Assembly (NCBI RefSeq): GCF_036188265.1
Contig: NZ_CP108093.1
Location: 7,097,001 to 7,161,000, forward strand
Direction: 5' to 3'
Length of the DNA: 64,000 nt
Origin: Streptomyces sp. NBC_00247
GTDB lineage: Bacteria > Actinomycetota > Actinomycetes > Streptomycetales > Streptomycetaceae
Positions 16,998-26,021 of this stretch are shown one piece after another. A program made the translations under genes and the position numbers. The notes under the pieces are model-generated. The model worked only from the letters and a program-made list of their open reading frames with translations, did not search any database and was not told the DNA's origin. The stretch's first letter is position 1. Each line of letters begins with the position of its first letter.

Positions 16998-17993
16998 TCA
17001 GACACCTCCGCGGGGAGGCGCATTGGTGATGTCGAGATAGACGTGCTCGGCCTGGGGCCACGTCCGGTTGATCGTCTCCCTGATGCGGACGGAGACCCGC
17101 TCGACCTCCTCGCTGTCGATGCCGGGCGAGAGGTCCACCCGTGCGGCGACCAGGACCGAGTCGAGCCCCAGCCGCATGGTGAGGAGGGACTCGACGCTGT
17201 CGATCTCCCCCTGGCGGCCCAGGAACTCCTCGATGCCCCTGCGCAGCGCCGGATCGGCGGACTCGCCGATCAGCTGGTCGCGGGCGTCCCGGCCGAGCCG
17301 GAAGGCCACGTACACGAGCAGCAGTCCGATGGCGAGCGAGGCCGAGGCCTCCCAGACGACGTTCCCGGTGACCAGGTGCAGCACCATGCCGGCCATGGCC
17401 AGGACCACTCCGACGACGGCGGTGGCGTCCTCCGCGACCACCGTGCGCAGCGCCGGGTCCTTCGCGCCGCCCTTCTCGTCACGCACCTGGAGCAGGGCGC
17501 GTACAAGCGAGGTGCCCTCGGCCACCAGCGCCACACCGAGAACGGCCAGGCCGACCGCGTAGCCGGAGGGGCCCGATTCCTCCTCGTGGCTTCGCAGCGC
17601 CTCGAAGCCCTGGAAGAAGGAGAAGCAGCCGCCCATGACGAAGATCCCCACGGCGGCCAGCAGGGACCAGAAGTACCGTTCCTTGCCGTAGCCGAACGGG
17701 TGACGCGCGTCGGCCGGGCGGCGGCTGCGCCGGAGGGCGGCGAGGAGGAAGACCTCGTTCACGCTGTCCGCCACCGAGTGCGCCGCCTCGGACAGCAGGG
17801 CGGGGGAGCCCGACAGGAGGCCGCCCACGGTCTTGGCGGCGGCGATCACCAGATTCGCCGCGAGGGCGACGAGCACGGTGATCCGGGTCCGCCGGTCGGC
17901 GTCCTTCCCGTTCACCGCGCCCGCCGCCCCCGGGTCGGGTGCGTCCGGTGGAGCGCCGGTGGTCCGGCGCTCGGTGCGTATGCCCTCAGTCAC
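16998..17993 (-). CDS. Cation diffusion facilitator family transporter
   Basis: Proton-coupled metal efflux or transport protein of the CDF family, 331 aa with six predicted membrane helices. TM2 carries ALLSEAAHSVADSVNEVF with HxxxD. The conserved RHPFGYGKERYFWSL loop follows. TM5 reads VVAEDATAVVGVVLAMAG, lacking the second HxxxD or DxxxD pair of zinc CDFs; this resembles the ZnT9-like subgroup, so metal specificity is uncertain. A cytoplasmic C-terminal domain (about 245-331) is present. The GTG at 17993 overlaps the upstream DUF6479 gene by eight bases, which indicates coupling. The VOC gene follows 106 bases downstream on the same strand. Confidence 0.88.
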   Translation of the reverse strand: MTEGIRTERRTTGAPPDAPDPGAAGAVNGKDADRRTRITVLVALAANLVIAAAKTVGGLLSGSPALLSEAAHSVADSVNEVFLLAALRRSRRPADARHPFGYGKERYFWSLLAAVGIFVMGGCFSFFQGFEALRSHEEESGPSGYAVGLAVLGVALVAEGTSLVRALLQVRDEKGGAKDPALRTVVAEDATAVVGVVLAMAGMVLHLVTGNVVWEASASLAIGLLLVYVAFRLGRDARDQLIGESADPALRRGIEEFLGRQGEIDSVESLLTMRLGLDSVLVAARVDLSPGIDSEEVERVSVRIRETINRTWPQAEHVYLDITNAPPRGGV

Positions 17994-18315
17994 GGGGCCG
18001 GTCGCTCTCCGGCGGGGTGCTGCCGGTGCCGTGCTCCCCGAGCTCGTAGGGGGACAGGGCCGTGCCGTCGCCGGGGAAGCGGTCCTCGCCGTGCACGTTC
18101 TCCTGCTGGATGTGCGAGCGATGGGCCGGCGGGACGGGCTGTTCGTCGGCGCGCGGGGGCGGCAGTTCCTTGTCGCGGCGGCGCATGCCGAACCAGAAGG
18201 CGCCGATGAGCAGGGCCACGACAGCGACCGCGGCGATGATGAGGCCGGCTCCCAGCGCTCCCGATACGGCGAGCGTGGAGGATGCGGCGGCCTGGGCTCC
18301 GTTCGATACGTCCAT
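17986..18315 (-). CDS. DUF6479-like small membrane protein
   Basis: A 109-aa protein with one transmembrane segment (LGAGLIIAAVAVVALLIGAFWFG, about residues 21-43) followed by a basic MRRRDKELPPPRADEQP stretch and a polar, proline-rich tail ending in LSPYELGEHGT. That layout is typical of the streptomycete DUF6479 family. It is the first gene of a probable DUF6479-CDF-VOC transcription unit and overlaps the CDF start by eight bases. Role unknown; the overlap suggests it is made together with the transporter. Confidence 0.75.
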   Translation of the reverse strand: MDVSNGAQAAASSTLAVSGALGAGLIIAAVAVVALLIGAFWFGMRRRDKELPPPRADEQPVPPAHRSHIQQENVHGEDRFPGDGTALSPYELGEHGTGSTPPESDRPRD

Positions 18316-18403
18316 GCATGCCGGATACCCCGGATGCGCACCGTCAGACAGTCATTCATTTGAATTCATGTTTTGTAGCTATATGACCGGATAAGTGTTT
18401 TGC

Positions 18404-19369
18404 ATGGTGAAAATTGGCTACACGATGATGACCGAGCAGACCGGCCCCCGTGAGCTGGTGGCGGACGTCGTGGCCGCCGAGCGCGCGGGCTTCGACTTCT
18501 CCGTCACCTCCGACCACTACTTCCCCTGGTTGTCCGAACAGGGCCACGCCCCGTACGCGTGGACCGTGCTCGGCGCCGCCGCTCAGGCCACCTCCACCAT
18601 CCCGCTCATGACGTACGTGACCTGCCCGACCGTGCGCTACCACCCGGCCGTCGTCGCACAGAAGGCGGCGACGCTCCAGATCCTCTCCGAGGGCCGATTC
18701 CGGCTGGGGCTCGGCTCCGGCGAGAACCTCAACGAGCACGTCACCGGCGCCGGGTGGCCGCGCGCCCGGGTCCGGCTCGACATGCTGGAGGAGGCCGTGC
18801 GGATCATCGGTGCCCTTTTCGACGGAGGGGTGGTGAACCATGCCGGTACCCACTTCCAGGTGGAGAACGCCCGGCTGTGGGACCTTCCGGAGACCCGGGT
18901 GCCGATCGGGATCGCCGTCTCCGGACCGAAGTCCTGCGCGATCGCGGGCGAGCTGGCGGACCTCGTCGTCGCCACCGAGCCGAAGGCGGACCTGCTCGAC
19001 GCCTTCGCCCGCCAGGGCGGCGCGGGGAAACCCTCGGTCGGCCAGCTTCCCGTCTGCTACGACCCCGACCGGAGCGCCGCCGTGGCCCGGGCGCACGAAC
19101 AGTTCCGCTGGTCCCTGGGCGGCTGGAAAGTCAACTCCGAACTGCCCGGACCGGACGGATTCGACCAGGCCACCGCGTACGTACGTCCCGAGGACGCCGC
19201 TGACGCGATCCCCTGCGGGAGTGACGTGGACGAGTTCACCGAGGCGGTACGCGCCTACCGCGACGCGGGCTTCACCGAGATCGCCCTCATCCAGGTCGGC
19301 GGCGCGCACCAGCAGTCCTTCATCTCCTGGGCCGAGAAGAAGCTGCTGCCCGCGCTCCGCTCCCTGTAG
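18404..19369 (+). CDS. LLM class F420-dependent oxidoreductase
   Basis: TIM-barrel oxidoreductase of the luciferase-like/F420-dependent glucose-6-phosphate dehydrogenase type, 321 aa. The N terminus MVKIGYTMMTEQTGPREL and the core VTSDHYFPWLSEQGHAPYAW are characteristic of the TIGR03557 group; LGSGENLNEHVTGAGWPR near residue 105 and VAVSGPKSCAIAGELADLVV-type segments form the cofactor side of the barrel. Substrate unknown. Start at ATG 18404; an in-frame GTG lies directly after it. It is divergent from the DUF6479 gene, with an AT-rich promoter region (about 18350-18403), and opens the redox gene run to its right. Confidence 0.88.
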   Translation: MVKIGYTMMTEQTGPRELVADVVAAERAGFDFSVTSDHYFPWLSEQGHAPYAWTVLGAAAQATSTIPLMTYVTCPTVRYHPAVVAQKAATLQILSEGRFRLGLGSGENLNEHVTGAGWPRARVRLDMLEEAVRIIGALFDGGVVNHAGTHFQVENARLWDLPETRVPIGIAVSGPKSCAIAGELADLVVATEPKADLLDAFARQGGAGKPSVGQLPVCYDPDRSAAVARAHEQFRWSLGGWKVNSELPGPDGFDQATAYVRPEDAADAIPCGSDVDEFTEAVRAYRDAGFTEIALIQVGGAHQQSFISWAEKKLLPALRSL

Positions 19370-19517
19370 CCCGCCCCATGTCTGCTCGGCGGGTTCCCGG
19401 GCAGGACACCGGGACGGGCAATGCGCCGACTGCCGTACCCGTGTCGCCGACTTCCGGCCACGGGGCGAGCCTGGGAGCGGGCCGGCTCCGCCGCGTCCGG
19501 CTCCCGAGAAAGGAACC

Positions 19518-19907
19518 ATGGTGAACACCAGCGACAAGGCCGCCTCCGGGCATCAGGAGAACTACGACGTCCTGGTCTCGCTGAGCGAATGCACGACCGA
19601 CGACGCGAGCACCGTGTTCGAGGTGCTCCGCCGGGCCTTCACCTCCGACCGGTCCGCCGCCGACTCGCCCGCCGACGCGAACGGGCCCCGCCCGACCGTG
19701 TGGTCAGCCACCGTCGACGTCTCCACGCAGAAGGAGTCCGCGGGCCCCGCCTCACTCGCCGGGGAGGTCACCCTCGACGCCCAGGGCGGCTACTGGGCCG
19801 TCGACCGGCTCCGGGCGCGTCTCGCAGAGGTGTTCTCGGTGGAGGACGTCGGAACCGCGGCGGGGGACCAGGAAGAGGAAGTCAGGCTGCGGCTCACCAG
19901 CCGCTGA
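19518..19907 (+). CDS. Hypothetical protein (129 aa)
   Basis: I do not recognise a family. The acidic, soluble 129-aa protein starts at an ATG preceded by GAAAGGA, giving good start support. It alternates predicted helix and strand: YDVLVSLSECTTDDASTVFE, WSATVDVSTQKES, then AVDRLRARLAEVF. No signal peptide, membrane segment or cysteine motif. It lies between the LLM oxidoreductase and the molybdenum hydroxylase operon, 55 bases before the latter, and may be cotranscribed with it. Confidence 0.6.
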   Translation: MVNTSDKAASGHQENYDVLVSLSECTTDDASTVFEVLRRAFTSDRSAADSPADANGPRPTVWSATVDVSTQKESAGPASLAGEVTLDAQGGYWAVDRLRARLAEVFSVEDVGTAAGDQEEEVRLRLTSR

Positions 19908-19962
19908 CGCGCCCGGCCCGCACCGCCACCGTCCGGCCGGACAGAACGGAAGGCAACCGCAC

Positions 19963-20553
19963 ATGGAACACCACCGGCCGGACGAGGACCCGGAGAGCCC
20001 GCTCTCCCGGCGCGCACCGGAGGACGGCAGACTCCCCGTCCGTTCCCCCGTCACCCTCCACGTCAACGGCGCGACCAGGACGGTGACGCTCGACCACCGC
20101 ACCACACTCCTGGACGCGCTGCGCGAACACCTCGGGCTCACCGGGACGAAGAAGGGCTGCGACCACGGGCAGTGCGGGGCCTGCACCGTCCTCGTCGACG
20201 ACCGCCGGGCCAACAGCTGCCTGCTGCCGGCCGTCGCCCAGGACGGTGCCCGCGTCACCACGGTCGAGGGACTCGCCGAGGACGGCCGGCTCCACCCCGT
20301 GCAGGAGGCGTTCGTGGACCGCGACGCCCTTCAGTGCGGCTACTGCACCCCTGGCCAGCTCTGCTCCGCCGTCGGCATGCTCGCCGAGGCCGAGGCCGGC
20401 TTCCCCTCCCACGCCACCCCTGCCGCCGCCCTCGCCGAGGGAGGCCCCGTCGCCCTCGGTCCCGAGGAGATCCGCGAGCGGATGAGCGGCAACCTCTGCC
20501 GGTGCGGCGCCTACCCCCGCATCGTCGACGCGATCCAGGACGTGGCCCGATGA
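19963..20553 (+). CDS. Molybdenum hydroxylase 2Fe-2S subunit (PaoA/YagT-like)
   Basis: Electron-transfer subunit of a xanthine-oxidase-family aldehyde oxidoreductase. The 196-aa protein binds two [2Fe-2S] clusters. The plant-ferredoxin-type domain carries Cys66, Cys71, Cys74 and Cys86 (GCDHGQCGACTVLV), and the helical domain carries Cys125, Cys128, Cys179 and Cys181 (QCGYCTPGQ and LCRCGAYP). A Gly/Ala-rich insertion (about 141-165) is longer than usual. Unlike E. coli PaoA it has no evident Tat signal: the first 25 residues are acidic. It is the first gene of an operon with the FAD and Moco subunits, and its stop overlaps the next ATG. Confidence 0.93.
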   Translation: MEHHRPDEDPESPLSRRAPEDGRLPVRSPVTLHVNGATRTVTLDHRTTLLDALREHLGLTGTKKGCDHGQCGACTVLVDDRRANSCLLPAVAQDGARVTTVEGLAEDGRLHPVQEAFVDRDALQCGYCTPGQLCSAVGMLAEAEAGFPSHATPAAALAEGGPVALGPEEIRERMSGNLCRCGAYPRIVDAIQDVAR

Positions 20554-21554
20554 GACCCTTCGGATACCTGCGCCCCGCCTCCGTCGCCGAAGCGGTACGA
20601 GCGGCGGCGGAGAACCCCGGCGCCCGGTTCCTCGGCGGCGGGACGAATCTGGTCGACCTGATGAAGCTCGGCGTCGAAACACCGGGCGTCCTGATCGACG
20701 TCACCCGGCTGCCCCTGGACCGCACCGAACCCACCCCCGAGGGCGGGCTGCGCATCGGGGCGACCGTCCGCAACAGCGATCTCGCCGCCCACCCCTTCGT
20801 ACGGCAGCACTACCCGGTCCTCACCCAGGCGCTGCTCGCCGGGGCGTCCGGACAGCTGCGCAACGTCGCCACCACCGGCGGCAACCTCCTCCAGCGCACC
20901 CGCTGCCCGTACTTCCAGGACGTGTCCAAACCCTGCAACAAGCGCGTCCCCGGCACCGGTTGCCCCGCGCGCGAGGGCGCCCACCGGGACCTCGCCGTCC
21001 TCGGCCACTCCGAGAGCTGCGTCGCCACCCACCCCTCCGATCTGTCGGCCGCCCTCGCCGCCCTCGGCGCCACCGTCCTGCTCCACGGGCCCGAGGGCGA
21101 ACGGGCCGTCCCCCTCGCCGGATTCCACCGGCTGCCGGGGGAGAACCCGGACCAGGACACCGTGATCCGCCCCGGCGAACTCATCACCGCGGTGACCCTG
21201 CCCCCGAGCCCCGAAGGGTCGGAGCAGCTCTACCGCAAGGTCCGCGACCGTGCCTCGTACGCCTTCGCACTCGTCTCCGTGGCCGCCGTCCTCACGGTGC
21301 GCGACGGCCACGTCCGGCACGCCGCCCTCGCCTACGGCGGCCTCGCGCACCGCCCCTGGCGGGCCATCACCGCCGAGGCGGTGCTGCGGGGAGCACCCGC
21401 CACGGCCGAGACCTTCGCGCGCGCGGCCGACACCGAACTCGCCGCCGCCCGGCCGCTGCGCGACAACGCCTTCAAGGTCGGCCTCGCCCGCAGGCTGACC
21501 GTCGACGTACTCACCGAACTCACCGGGCGGACCGCCGCTTCCCGTTCCGTCTGA
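20550..21554 (+). CDS. Molybdenum hydroxylase FAD subunit with 4Fe-4S insertion (PaoB/YagS-like)
   Basis: FAD-binding subunit passing electrons from the iron-sulfur subunit to an acceptor, 334 aa. The PCMH-type FAD motifs are present: FLGGGTNLVDLMKL (residues 28-40) and TTGGNLLQRTRCPYF (about 108-122). The segment from about 115 to 160 has four cysteines (119, 129, 138, 157), matching the extra [4Fe-4S] cluster loop known in PaoB and 4-hydroxybenzoyl-CoA reductase. A CO-dehydrogenase-flavoprotein C-terminal domain follows. The ATG overlaps the preceding stop (ATGA). Only the flavin and cluster assignment is certain; the electron acceptor is not. Confidence 0.93.
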   Translation: MRPFGYLRPASVAEAVRAAAENPGARFLGGGTNLVDLMKLGVETPGVLIDVTRLPLDRTEPTPEGGLRIGATVRNSDLAAHPFVRQHYPVLTQALLAGASGQLRNVATTGGNLLQRTRCPYFQDVSKPCNKRVPGTGCPAREGAHRDLAVLGHSESCVATHPSDLSAALAALGATVLLHGPEGERAVPLAGFHRLPGENPDQDTVIRPGELITAVTLPPSPEGSEQLYRKVRDRASYAFALVSVAAVLTVRDGHVRHAALAYGGLAHRPWRAITAEAVLRGAPATAETFARAADTELAAARPLRDNAFKVGLARRLTVDVLTELTGRTAASRSV

Positions 21555-21585
21555 CCTGCGCCCCCGACCCGCCTGAGGACCCGTC

Positions 21586-23685
21586 ATGAGCCACGCCGCC
21601 CAGCCGCTCGGAGCACCCGTCGTCCGCCGCGAAGCCCGGGAGAAGGTCACCGGGGCGGCGCGCTACGCTGCGGAGCACACCCCGCCCGGCTGCCTCCACG
21701 CCTGGCCCGTCCCCGCGACCGTGCCCAAGGGGCGGGTGACCGCGGTCCGGACCGCCGACGCGCTCGCCCTCCCCGGTGTGCACACCGTGCTCACCCACGA
21801 CAACGCCCCCCGCCTCCACACCCCCGACGACCCGACCCTCGCGGTGCTCCAGGACGACCGGGTGCCGCACCGGGGCTGGTACGTCGCTCTGGTGGTCGCC
21901 GACAGCCTCGAAGTGGCCCGGGCCGGAGCCGACGCCGTGGTCGCCGAATACGCGCGAGAGACGCACGACGTCGTACTCACCGAGGACCACCCCGGGCTGT
22001 ACACCCCCGAGAAGGCCAACGGCGGCTTCCCGGCCGTCCGCGAACGCGGCGACTTCGCGCGGGCCTTCGAGGACGCCGAGAACCGGATCGACACGGTGTA
22101 CCGGATCGGCCCCCTGCACAACCACCCCATGGAGCCGCACGCGACCACCGCCCGGTGGGAGGACGGCCGGCTGACCGTCCACGACTCCAGCCAGGGCTCC
22201 GGCACGGTCCGCGACACCCTGGCCGCCGTCTTCGGGATCGACGCGGACCGGGTGACCGCGATCTCCGAACACGTCGGCGGCGGCTTCGGCTCCAAGGGCA
22301 CCCCGCGCCCCCAGGTGGTGCTCGCCGCGATGGCAGCGCTGCACACCGGCCGGCCCGTGAAACTCGCCCTGCCGAGGAAGCAGCTGTCCGCCGTCGTCGG
22401 CCACCGCGCGCCCACCGTGCACCGCGTCCGGATCGGCGCCGACGACGACGGCGCGATCACCGCCCTGAGCCACGAGGTCGAAACCCACACCTCCACCGTC
22501 AAGGAGTTCGTGGAGCAGGCCGCCGTACCCGCCCGGATCATGTACGCCTCCCCGCACAGCCGGACGGCCCACCGCGTGGCCGCCCTCGACGTGCCAAGCC
22601 CCTCGTGGATGCGCGCCCCGGGTGAGGCGTCCGGGATGTACGCCCTGGAGTCCGCGATGGACGAACTGGCGTGCGCGCTCGGCATCGACCCCGTCGAGCT
22701 GCGGGTGCGCAACGAACCCGCCACCGAGCCCGACTCCGGGAAGCCGTTCAGCAGCCGCGGCCTGGTCGCCTGCCTGCGCGAGGGCGCCGAGCGCTTCGGC
22801 TGGTACGACCGCGACCGGCGGCCCGCCTCCCGGCAGGACGGCCGCTGGCTGATCGGCACGGGCGTGGCCTCGGCGACGTACCCCGTACTCGTCGGGCCCT
22901 CCTCGGCCACCGCGCACGCCGCCGCGGACGGGAGCTGCCTCGTCGAGGTGAACGCCACGGACATCGGTACGGGCGCCCGTACCGTCCTCGCCCAGATCGC
23001 GGCCTCGGCGCTCGCCATCCCCGTCGACCGGGTCCAAGTCGCCGTCGGCGACAGCGGTCTGCCCACCGCGCCGCTCGCCGGCGGCTCCTCGGGCACCGCC
23101 TCCTGGGGCTGGGCGGTGCACAAGGCCGCCGCCGGTCTCGCCGCCCGGCTCGCCGCGCACCGCGGGCCGCTGCCCGCCGAGGGGATCACGGTGCGCGCCG
23201 ACACGTCAAAGGAGACCGGCGCGGAGTCCCCGTACGCCCGGCACGCCTTCGGCGCCCACTTCGCCGAGACCGCCGTCGACTCGCTCACCGGCGAGATCCG
23301 GGTGCGCCGGCTGCTCGGCGTCTACGCCGCCGGACGCATCCTCAACTCCCGAACCGCGCGCTCCCAGTTCATCGGGGGCATGGTCATGGGCATCGGGATG
23401 GCGCTCACCGAGGGCAGCACCATGGACCCGGTGTTCGGCGACTTCACCGAGAGTGACCTCGCCGCCTACCACGTACCGGCCAACGCCGACGTGCCGGCGG
23501 CCGTCGAGGCGCACTGGATCGACGAGGACGACCCCCACCTCAACCCCATGGGCAGCAAGGGCATCGGCGAGATCGGGATCGTCGGCACCGCCGCCGCCAT
23601 CGGCAACGCCGTCCGCCATGCCACCGGGGCACGGCTGACCGAACTGCCGCTCACCCCGGACAAGGTCCTGCCGTACCTGCCGTGA
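21586..23685 (+). CDS. Molybdenum hydroxylase molybdopterin-binding subunit (PaoC/YagR-like)
   Basis: Catalytic subunit binding the molybdenum cofactor (probably the MCD form), 699 aa. Seen are the aldehyde-oxidase a/b hammerhead domain (residues about 14-125, with RREAREKVTGAARYA), the Moco-binding GGGFGSKG loop near residue 231, the Ala/Gly-rich loops GTGARTVLAQIA and GGSSGTASW, and near the C terminus GSKGIGEIG carrying the catalytic base Glu662. Family members oxidise aldehydes or purine-like heterocycles to carboxylates or lactams. The nearest match in layout is E. coli PaoABC, so aldehydes are the best guess. It follows 31 bases after the FAD subunit. No XdhC/MocA maturation gene lies nearby. 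Confidence 0.93.
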   Translation: MSHAAQPLGAPVVRREAREKVTGAARYAAEHTPPGCLHAWPVPATVPKGRVTAVRTADALALPGVHTVLTHDNAPRLHTPDDPTLAVLQDDRVPHRGWYVALVVADSLEVARAGADAVVAEYARETHDVVLTEDHPGLYTPEKANGGFPAVRERGDFARAFEDAENRIDTVYRIGPLHNHPMEPHATTARWEDGRLTVHDSSQGSGTVRDTLAAVFGIDADRVTAISEHVGGGFGSKGTPRPQVVLAAMAALHTGRPVKLALPRKQLSAVVGHRAPTVHRVRIGADDDGAITALSHEVETHTSTVKEFVEQAAVPARIMYASPHSRTAHRVAALDVPSPSWMRAPGEASGMYALESAMDELACALGIDPVELRVRNEPATEPDSGKPFSSRGLVACLREGAERFGWYDRDRRPASRQDGRWLIGTGVASATYPVLVGPSSATAHAAADGSCLVEVNATDIGTGARTVLAQIAASALAIPVDRVQVAVGDSGLPTAPLAGGSSGTASWGWAVHKAAAGLAARLAAHRGPLPAEGITVRADTSKETGAESPYARHAFGAHFAETAVDSLTGEIRVRRLLGVYAAGRILNSRTARSQFIGGMVMGIGMALTEGSTMDPVFGDFTESDLAAYHVPANADVPAAVEAHWIDEDDPHLNPMGSKGIGEIGIVGTAAAIGNAVRHATGARLTELPLTPDKVLPYLP

Positions 23686-23880
23686 GGGCCGCCGAGGGCG
23701 CCTCCTACCCCGTGGGCGCCGCGCCCACCAGCGGCGACGGCCAACTGTTGCGCACCCGGACCAGCGGCGTCACCCTGAGGAGTGACACAGAAGTGATGAC
23801 CGCTCACGCTTCGTGCTCAGGGGCCGTCGGTACTTCCACGACGGAGACGCACGTGGGCCTCGCGGTGAGGAGCCCCGACG

Positions 23881-24342
23881 ATGACCGTTCCACTCGACCG
23901 GCACTACCTGGTCGAACTGCAGGTGTCGGCAGAACGCGTTTCCCAGCTGCGGCGCATCGTCGCGGCACACCTGCGCCACTGGAATCTCGAACTGCACGTC
24001 CGCCCGGTCTGCCGGGCGCTGGGGGAACTTCTGACCAACGTCCACCGGCACGTCGGCGGCGACAACGAGTGCGTCGTCGAGCTCCGCTGGACCGGCCGCC
24101 ATCTTACGGTGGCCGTGGCCGACAACGGCGAGGGGATGCCGAGGCTGCTCGCCACCGGCGGCGGACTGAGCCGGGTCATGGCGCTCAGCGACAGCTGGGG
24201 CACCTGCCGGACGGACGACGGCAAAGTCGTCTGGTTCACCCGGTACGCCGAGGTGCCCCGCCCGGCCCGCCTGCTGCCCCGTGCGCCGCTCGACACGACC
24301 CCCGAGGCCCGTCCGCTGCCTTCGGCGGCGGCTCCCGCCTGA
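23881..24342 (+). CDS. ATP-binding protein, anti-sigma-factor-type HATPase
   Basis: Small 153-aa GHKL ATPase of the RsbW/SpoIIAB-like class abundant in Streptomyces. It has the N-box ALGELLTNVHRHVGGDN (about residues 46-62), the G1 box VAVADNGEGMP (about 79-89) and a degenerate G2 region (LATGGGLSRV). Relatives bind or phosphorylate anti-sigma-factor antagonists and so govern alternative sigma factors. The proline/alanine-rich tail (about 122-153) is probably disordered. No cognate antagonist or sigma factor lies next to it. It sits between the Moco oxidase operon and the aldehyde dehydrogenase, suggesting a regulatory part in that cluster, which is inference. Confidence 0.85.
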   Translation: MTVPLDRHYLVELQVSAERVSQLRRIVAAHLRHWNLELHVRPVCRALGELLTNVHRHVGGDNECVVELRWTGRHLTVAVADNGEGMPRLLATGGGLSRVMALSDSWGTCRTDDGKVVWFTRYAEVPRPARLLPRAPLDTTPEARPLPSAAAPA

Positions 24343-24493
24343 CCGCTCTCCTCCTCCCCGCCCGGCCGATCCGGATCGCGTGCCCCCGGCGCGCATGATC
24401 CGCGACGGCCGGGTAGGTGCTGCGACGGGCCCGCGTTGCGCCGGGCGCGAAGGCGCGGGACGGTCGAAGAACCCAGGCAAGGAGGCCACAGCC

Positions 24494-25915
24494 ATGCCCA
24501 TCGCGACGGTCAACCCCGCGAACGGCGAAACGCTGAAGACATTCGACGCGATCGGCGAGGAGGAGACCGAACGACGGATCGCCACCGCGTACGCCACTTC
24601 CCGCACCTACCGCACCACGGAATTCGCCGAGCGGGCCGCCCTGCTGGAGAAGGCCGCCGACCTGCTGGACGCGGACCGCGACGCCATCGCCCGCACGATG
24701 ACCCTCGAAATGGGCAAACCGCTCGCGGCGGCCCGCGCCGAGGCCGCCAAATGTGCCAAGGCCATGCGCTGGTACGCGGCCAACGCCGAACGGCTGCTGG
24801 CTGACGAACACCCCGCCGACGACGACGTCAGGGACTCCGGAGCCACCCGCGCCCGGGTCCACTACCGGCCGCTCGGCGTCGTCCTCGCCGTGATGCCGTG
24901 GAACTTCCCGCTCTGGCAGGTGGTCCGCTTCGCGGCGCCCGCGCTGATGGCGGGCAACGTCGGGCTCCTCAAGCACGCGTCGAACGTCCCGCAGACCGCC
25001 CTCTACCTCGGCGACCTGTTCCGCCGGGCCGGCTTCCCGGCCGGCGCCTTCCAGACGCTCCTGATCGGTTCCGGCGCCGTCGAGGCGGTCCTGCGCGACG
25101 ACCGGGTCGCGGCCGCCACCCTCACCGGCAGCGAGCCCGCGGGCCGCTCCGTCGCCGCGACCGCCGGCGACACGGTGAAGAAGACCGTCCTCGAACTCGG
25201 CGGCAGCGACCCCTACCTCGTCATGCCCTCCGCCGACGTCGAACGGGCGGCGAAGACCGCCGTCACCGCCCGGGTCCAGAACAACGGCCAGTCCTGCATC
25301 GCCGCCAAGCGGTTCATCGTCCACACCGACGTGTACGACGCCTTCGCCGAACGCTTCACCGCCGCCATGGACGCCCTCACCGTGGGCGACCCGCTCCAGG
25401 AAGCCACCGATGTCGGCCCGCTCTCCACCGAGCAGGGCCGCGCCGACCTGGAGGAACTCGTGGACGACGCCCTCGGCAGGGGCGCGGAGGCCCTCTGCGG
25501 CGGCGGACGGCCGCGGGGCCTCGGCGGAGAACTCGAACAGGGCTGGTTCTACGCGCCCACCGTCCTGGCGGGCATCACCCCGCAGATGCGGATTCACCGC
25601 GAGGAGACCTTCGGCCCGGTGGCCACCCTCTACCGGGTCTCCGGACTCGAAGAGGCCCTGGAGATCGCCAACGACACCCCCTTCGGCCTCAGTTCCAACG
25701 TCTGGACCCGGGACCCGGACGAGATGGAGGCCTGCGTCCGCGACCTGGAGGCCGGCGGCGTCTTCTTCAACGGCATGACCGCCTCCCACCCCGCACTGCC
25801 CTTCGGCGGGGTGAAGCGCTCCGGCTACGGCCGCGAGCTCGCCGGCCACGGCATCCGTGAGTTCTGCAACGCGACCACCGTCTGGTACGGCCCCACGGGG
25901 GACGACGGCGCGTGA
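24494..25915 (+). CDS. NAD(P)-dependent aldehyde dehydrogenase (succinate-semialdehyde type)
   Basis: Oxidises an aldehyde to the carboxylate with NAD(P)+. The 473-aa protein matches short-form succinate-semialdehyde dehydrogenases (GabD/Sad-like), starting MPIATVNPANGETLKTF. It has the cofactor-binding block VMPWNFPLWQVVRFAAPALM, the catalytic Glu234 in VLELGGSDPYLV, the nucleophile Cys268 in NNGQSCIAAKRF, and the C-terminal EETFGPVATLYRV and PFGGVKRSGYGREL. The ATG is preceded by AGGAGG at a good distance. It lies between the anti-sigma ATPase and phosphoketolase. The exact aldehyde is not certain from sequence. Confidence 0.9.
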   Translation: MPIATVNPANGETLKTFDAIGEEETERRIATAYATSRTYRTTEFAERAALLEKAADLLDADRDAIARTMTLEMGKPLAAARAEAAKCAKAMRWYAANAERLLADEHPADDDVRDSGATRARVHYRPLGVVLAVMPWNFPLWQVVRFAAPALMAGNVGLLKHASNVPQTALYLGDLFRRAGFPAGAFQTLLIGSGAVEAVLRDDRVAAATLTGSEPAGRSVAATAGDTVKKTVLELGGSDPYLVMPSADVERAAKTAVTARVQNNGQSCIAAKRFIVHTDVYDAFAERFTAAMDALTVGDPLQEATDVGPLSTEQGRADLEELVDDALGRGAEALCGGGRPRGLGGELEQGWFYAPTVLAGITPQMRIHREETFGPVATLYRVSGLEEALEIANDTPFGLSSNVWTRDPDEMEACVRDLEAGGVFFNGMTASHPALPFGGVKRSGYGRELAGHGIREFCNATTVWYGPTGDDGA

Positions 25916-26021
25916 CCCGGCCCCGCCCGTCGCCGACCGCCGCCCCGTACCCCGCCCACTGCCGGGCCGGCCGTCGCAGCCGGCCCGGCGCCATGTCCGA
26001 CTCCCAGGAGGAGAATCCCTC

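Noticed and set aside
18350..18403. Possible sigma promoter in the AT-rich gap before the F420 oxidoreductase
   Set aside because: TTGAAT and TATATG hexamers are present, but their spacing (14 bases) does not fit the usual 16-18; not listed as a site.
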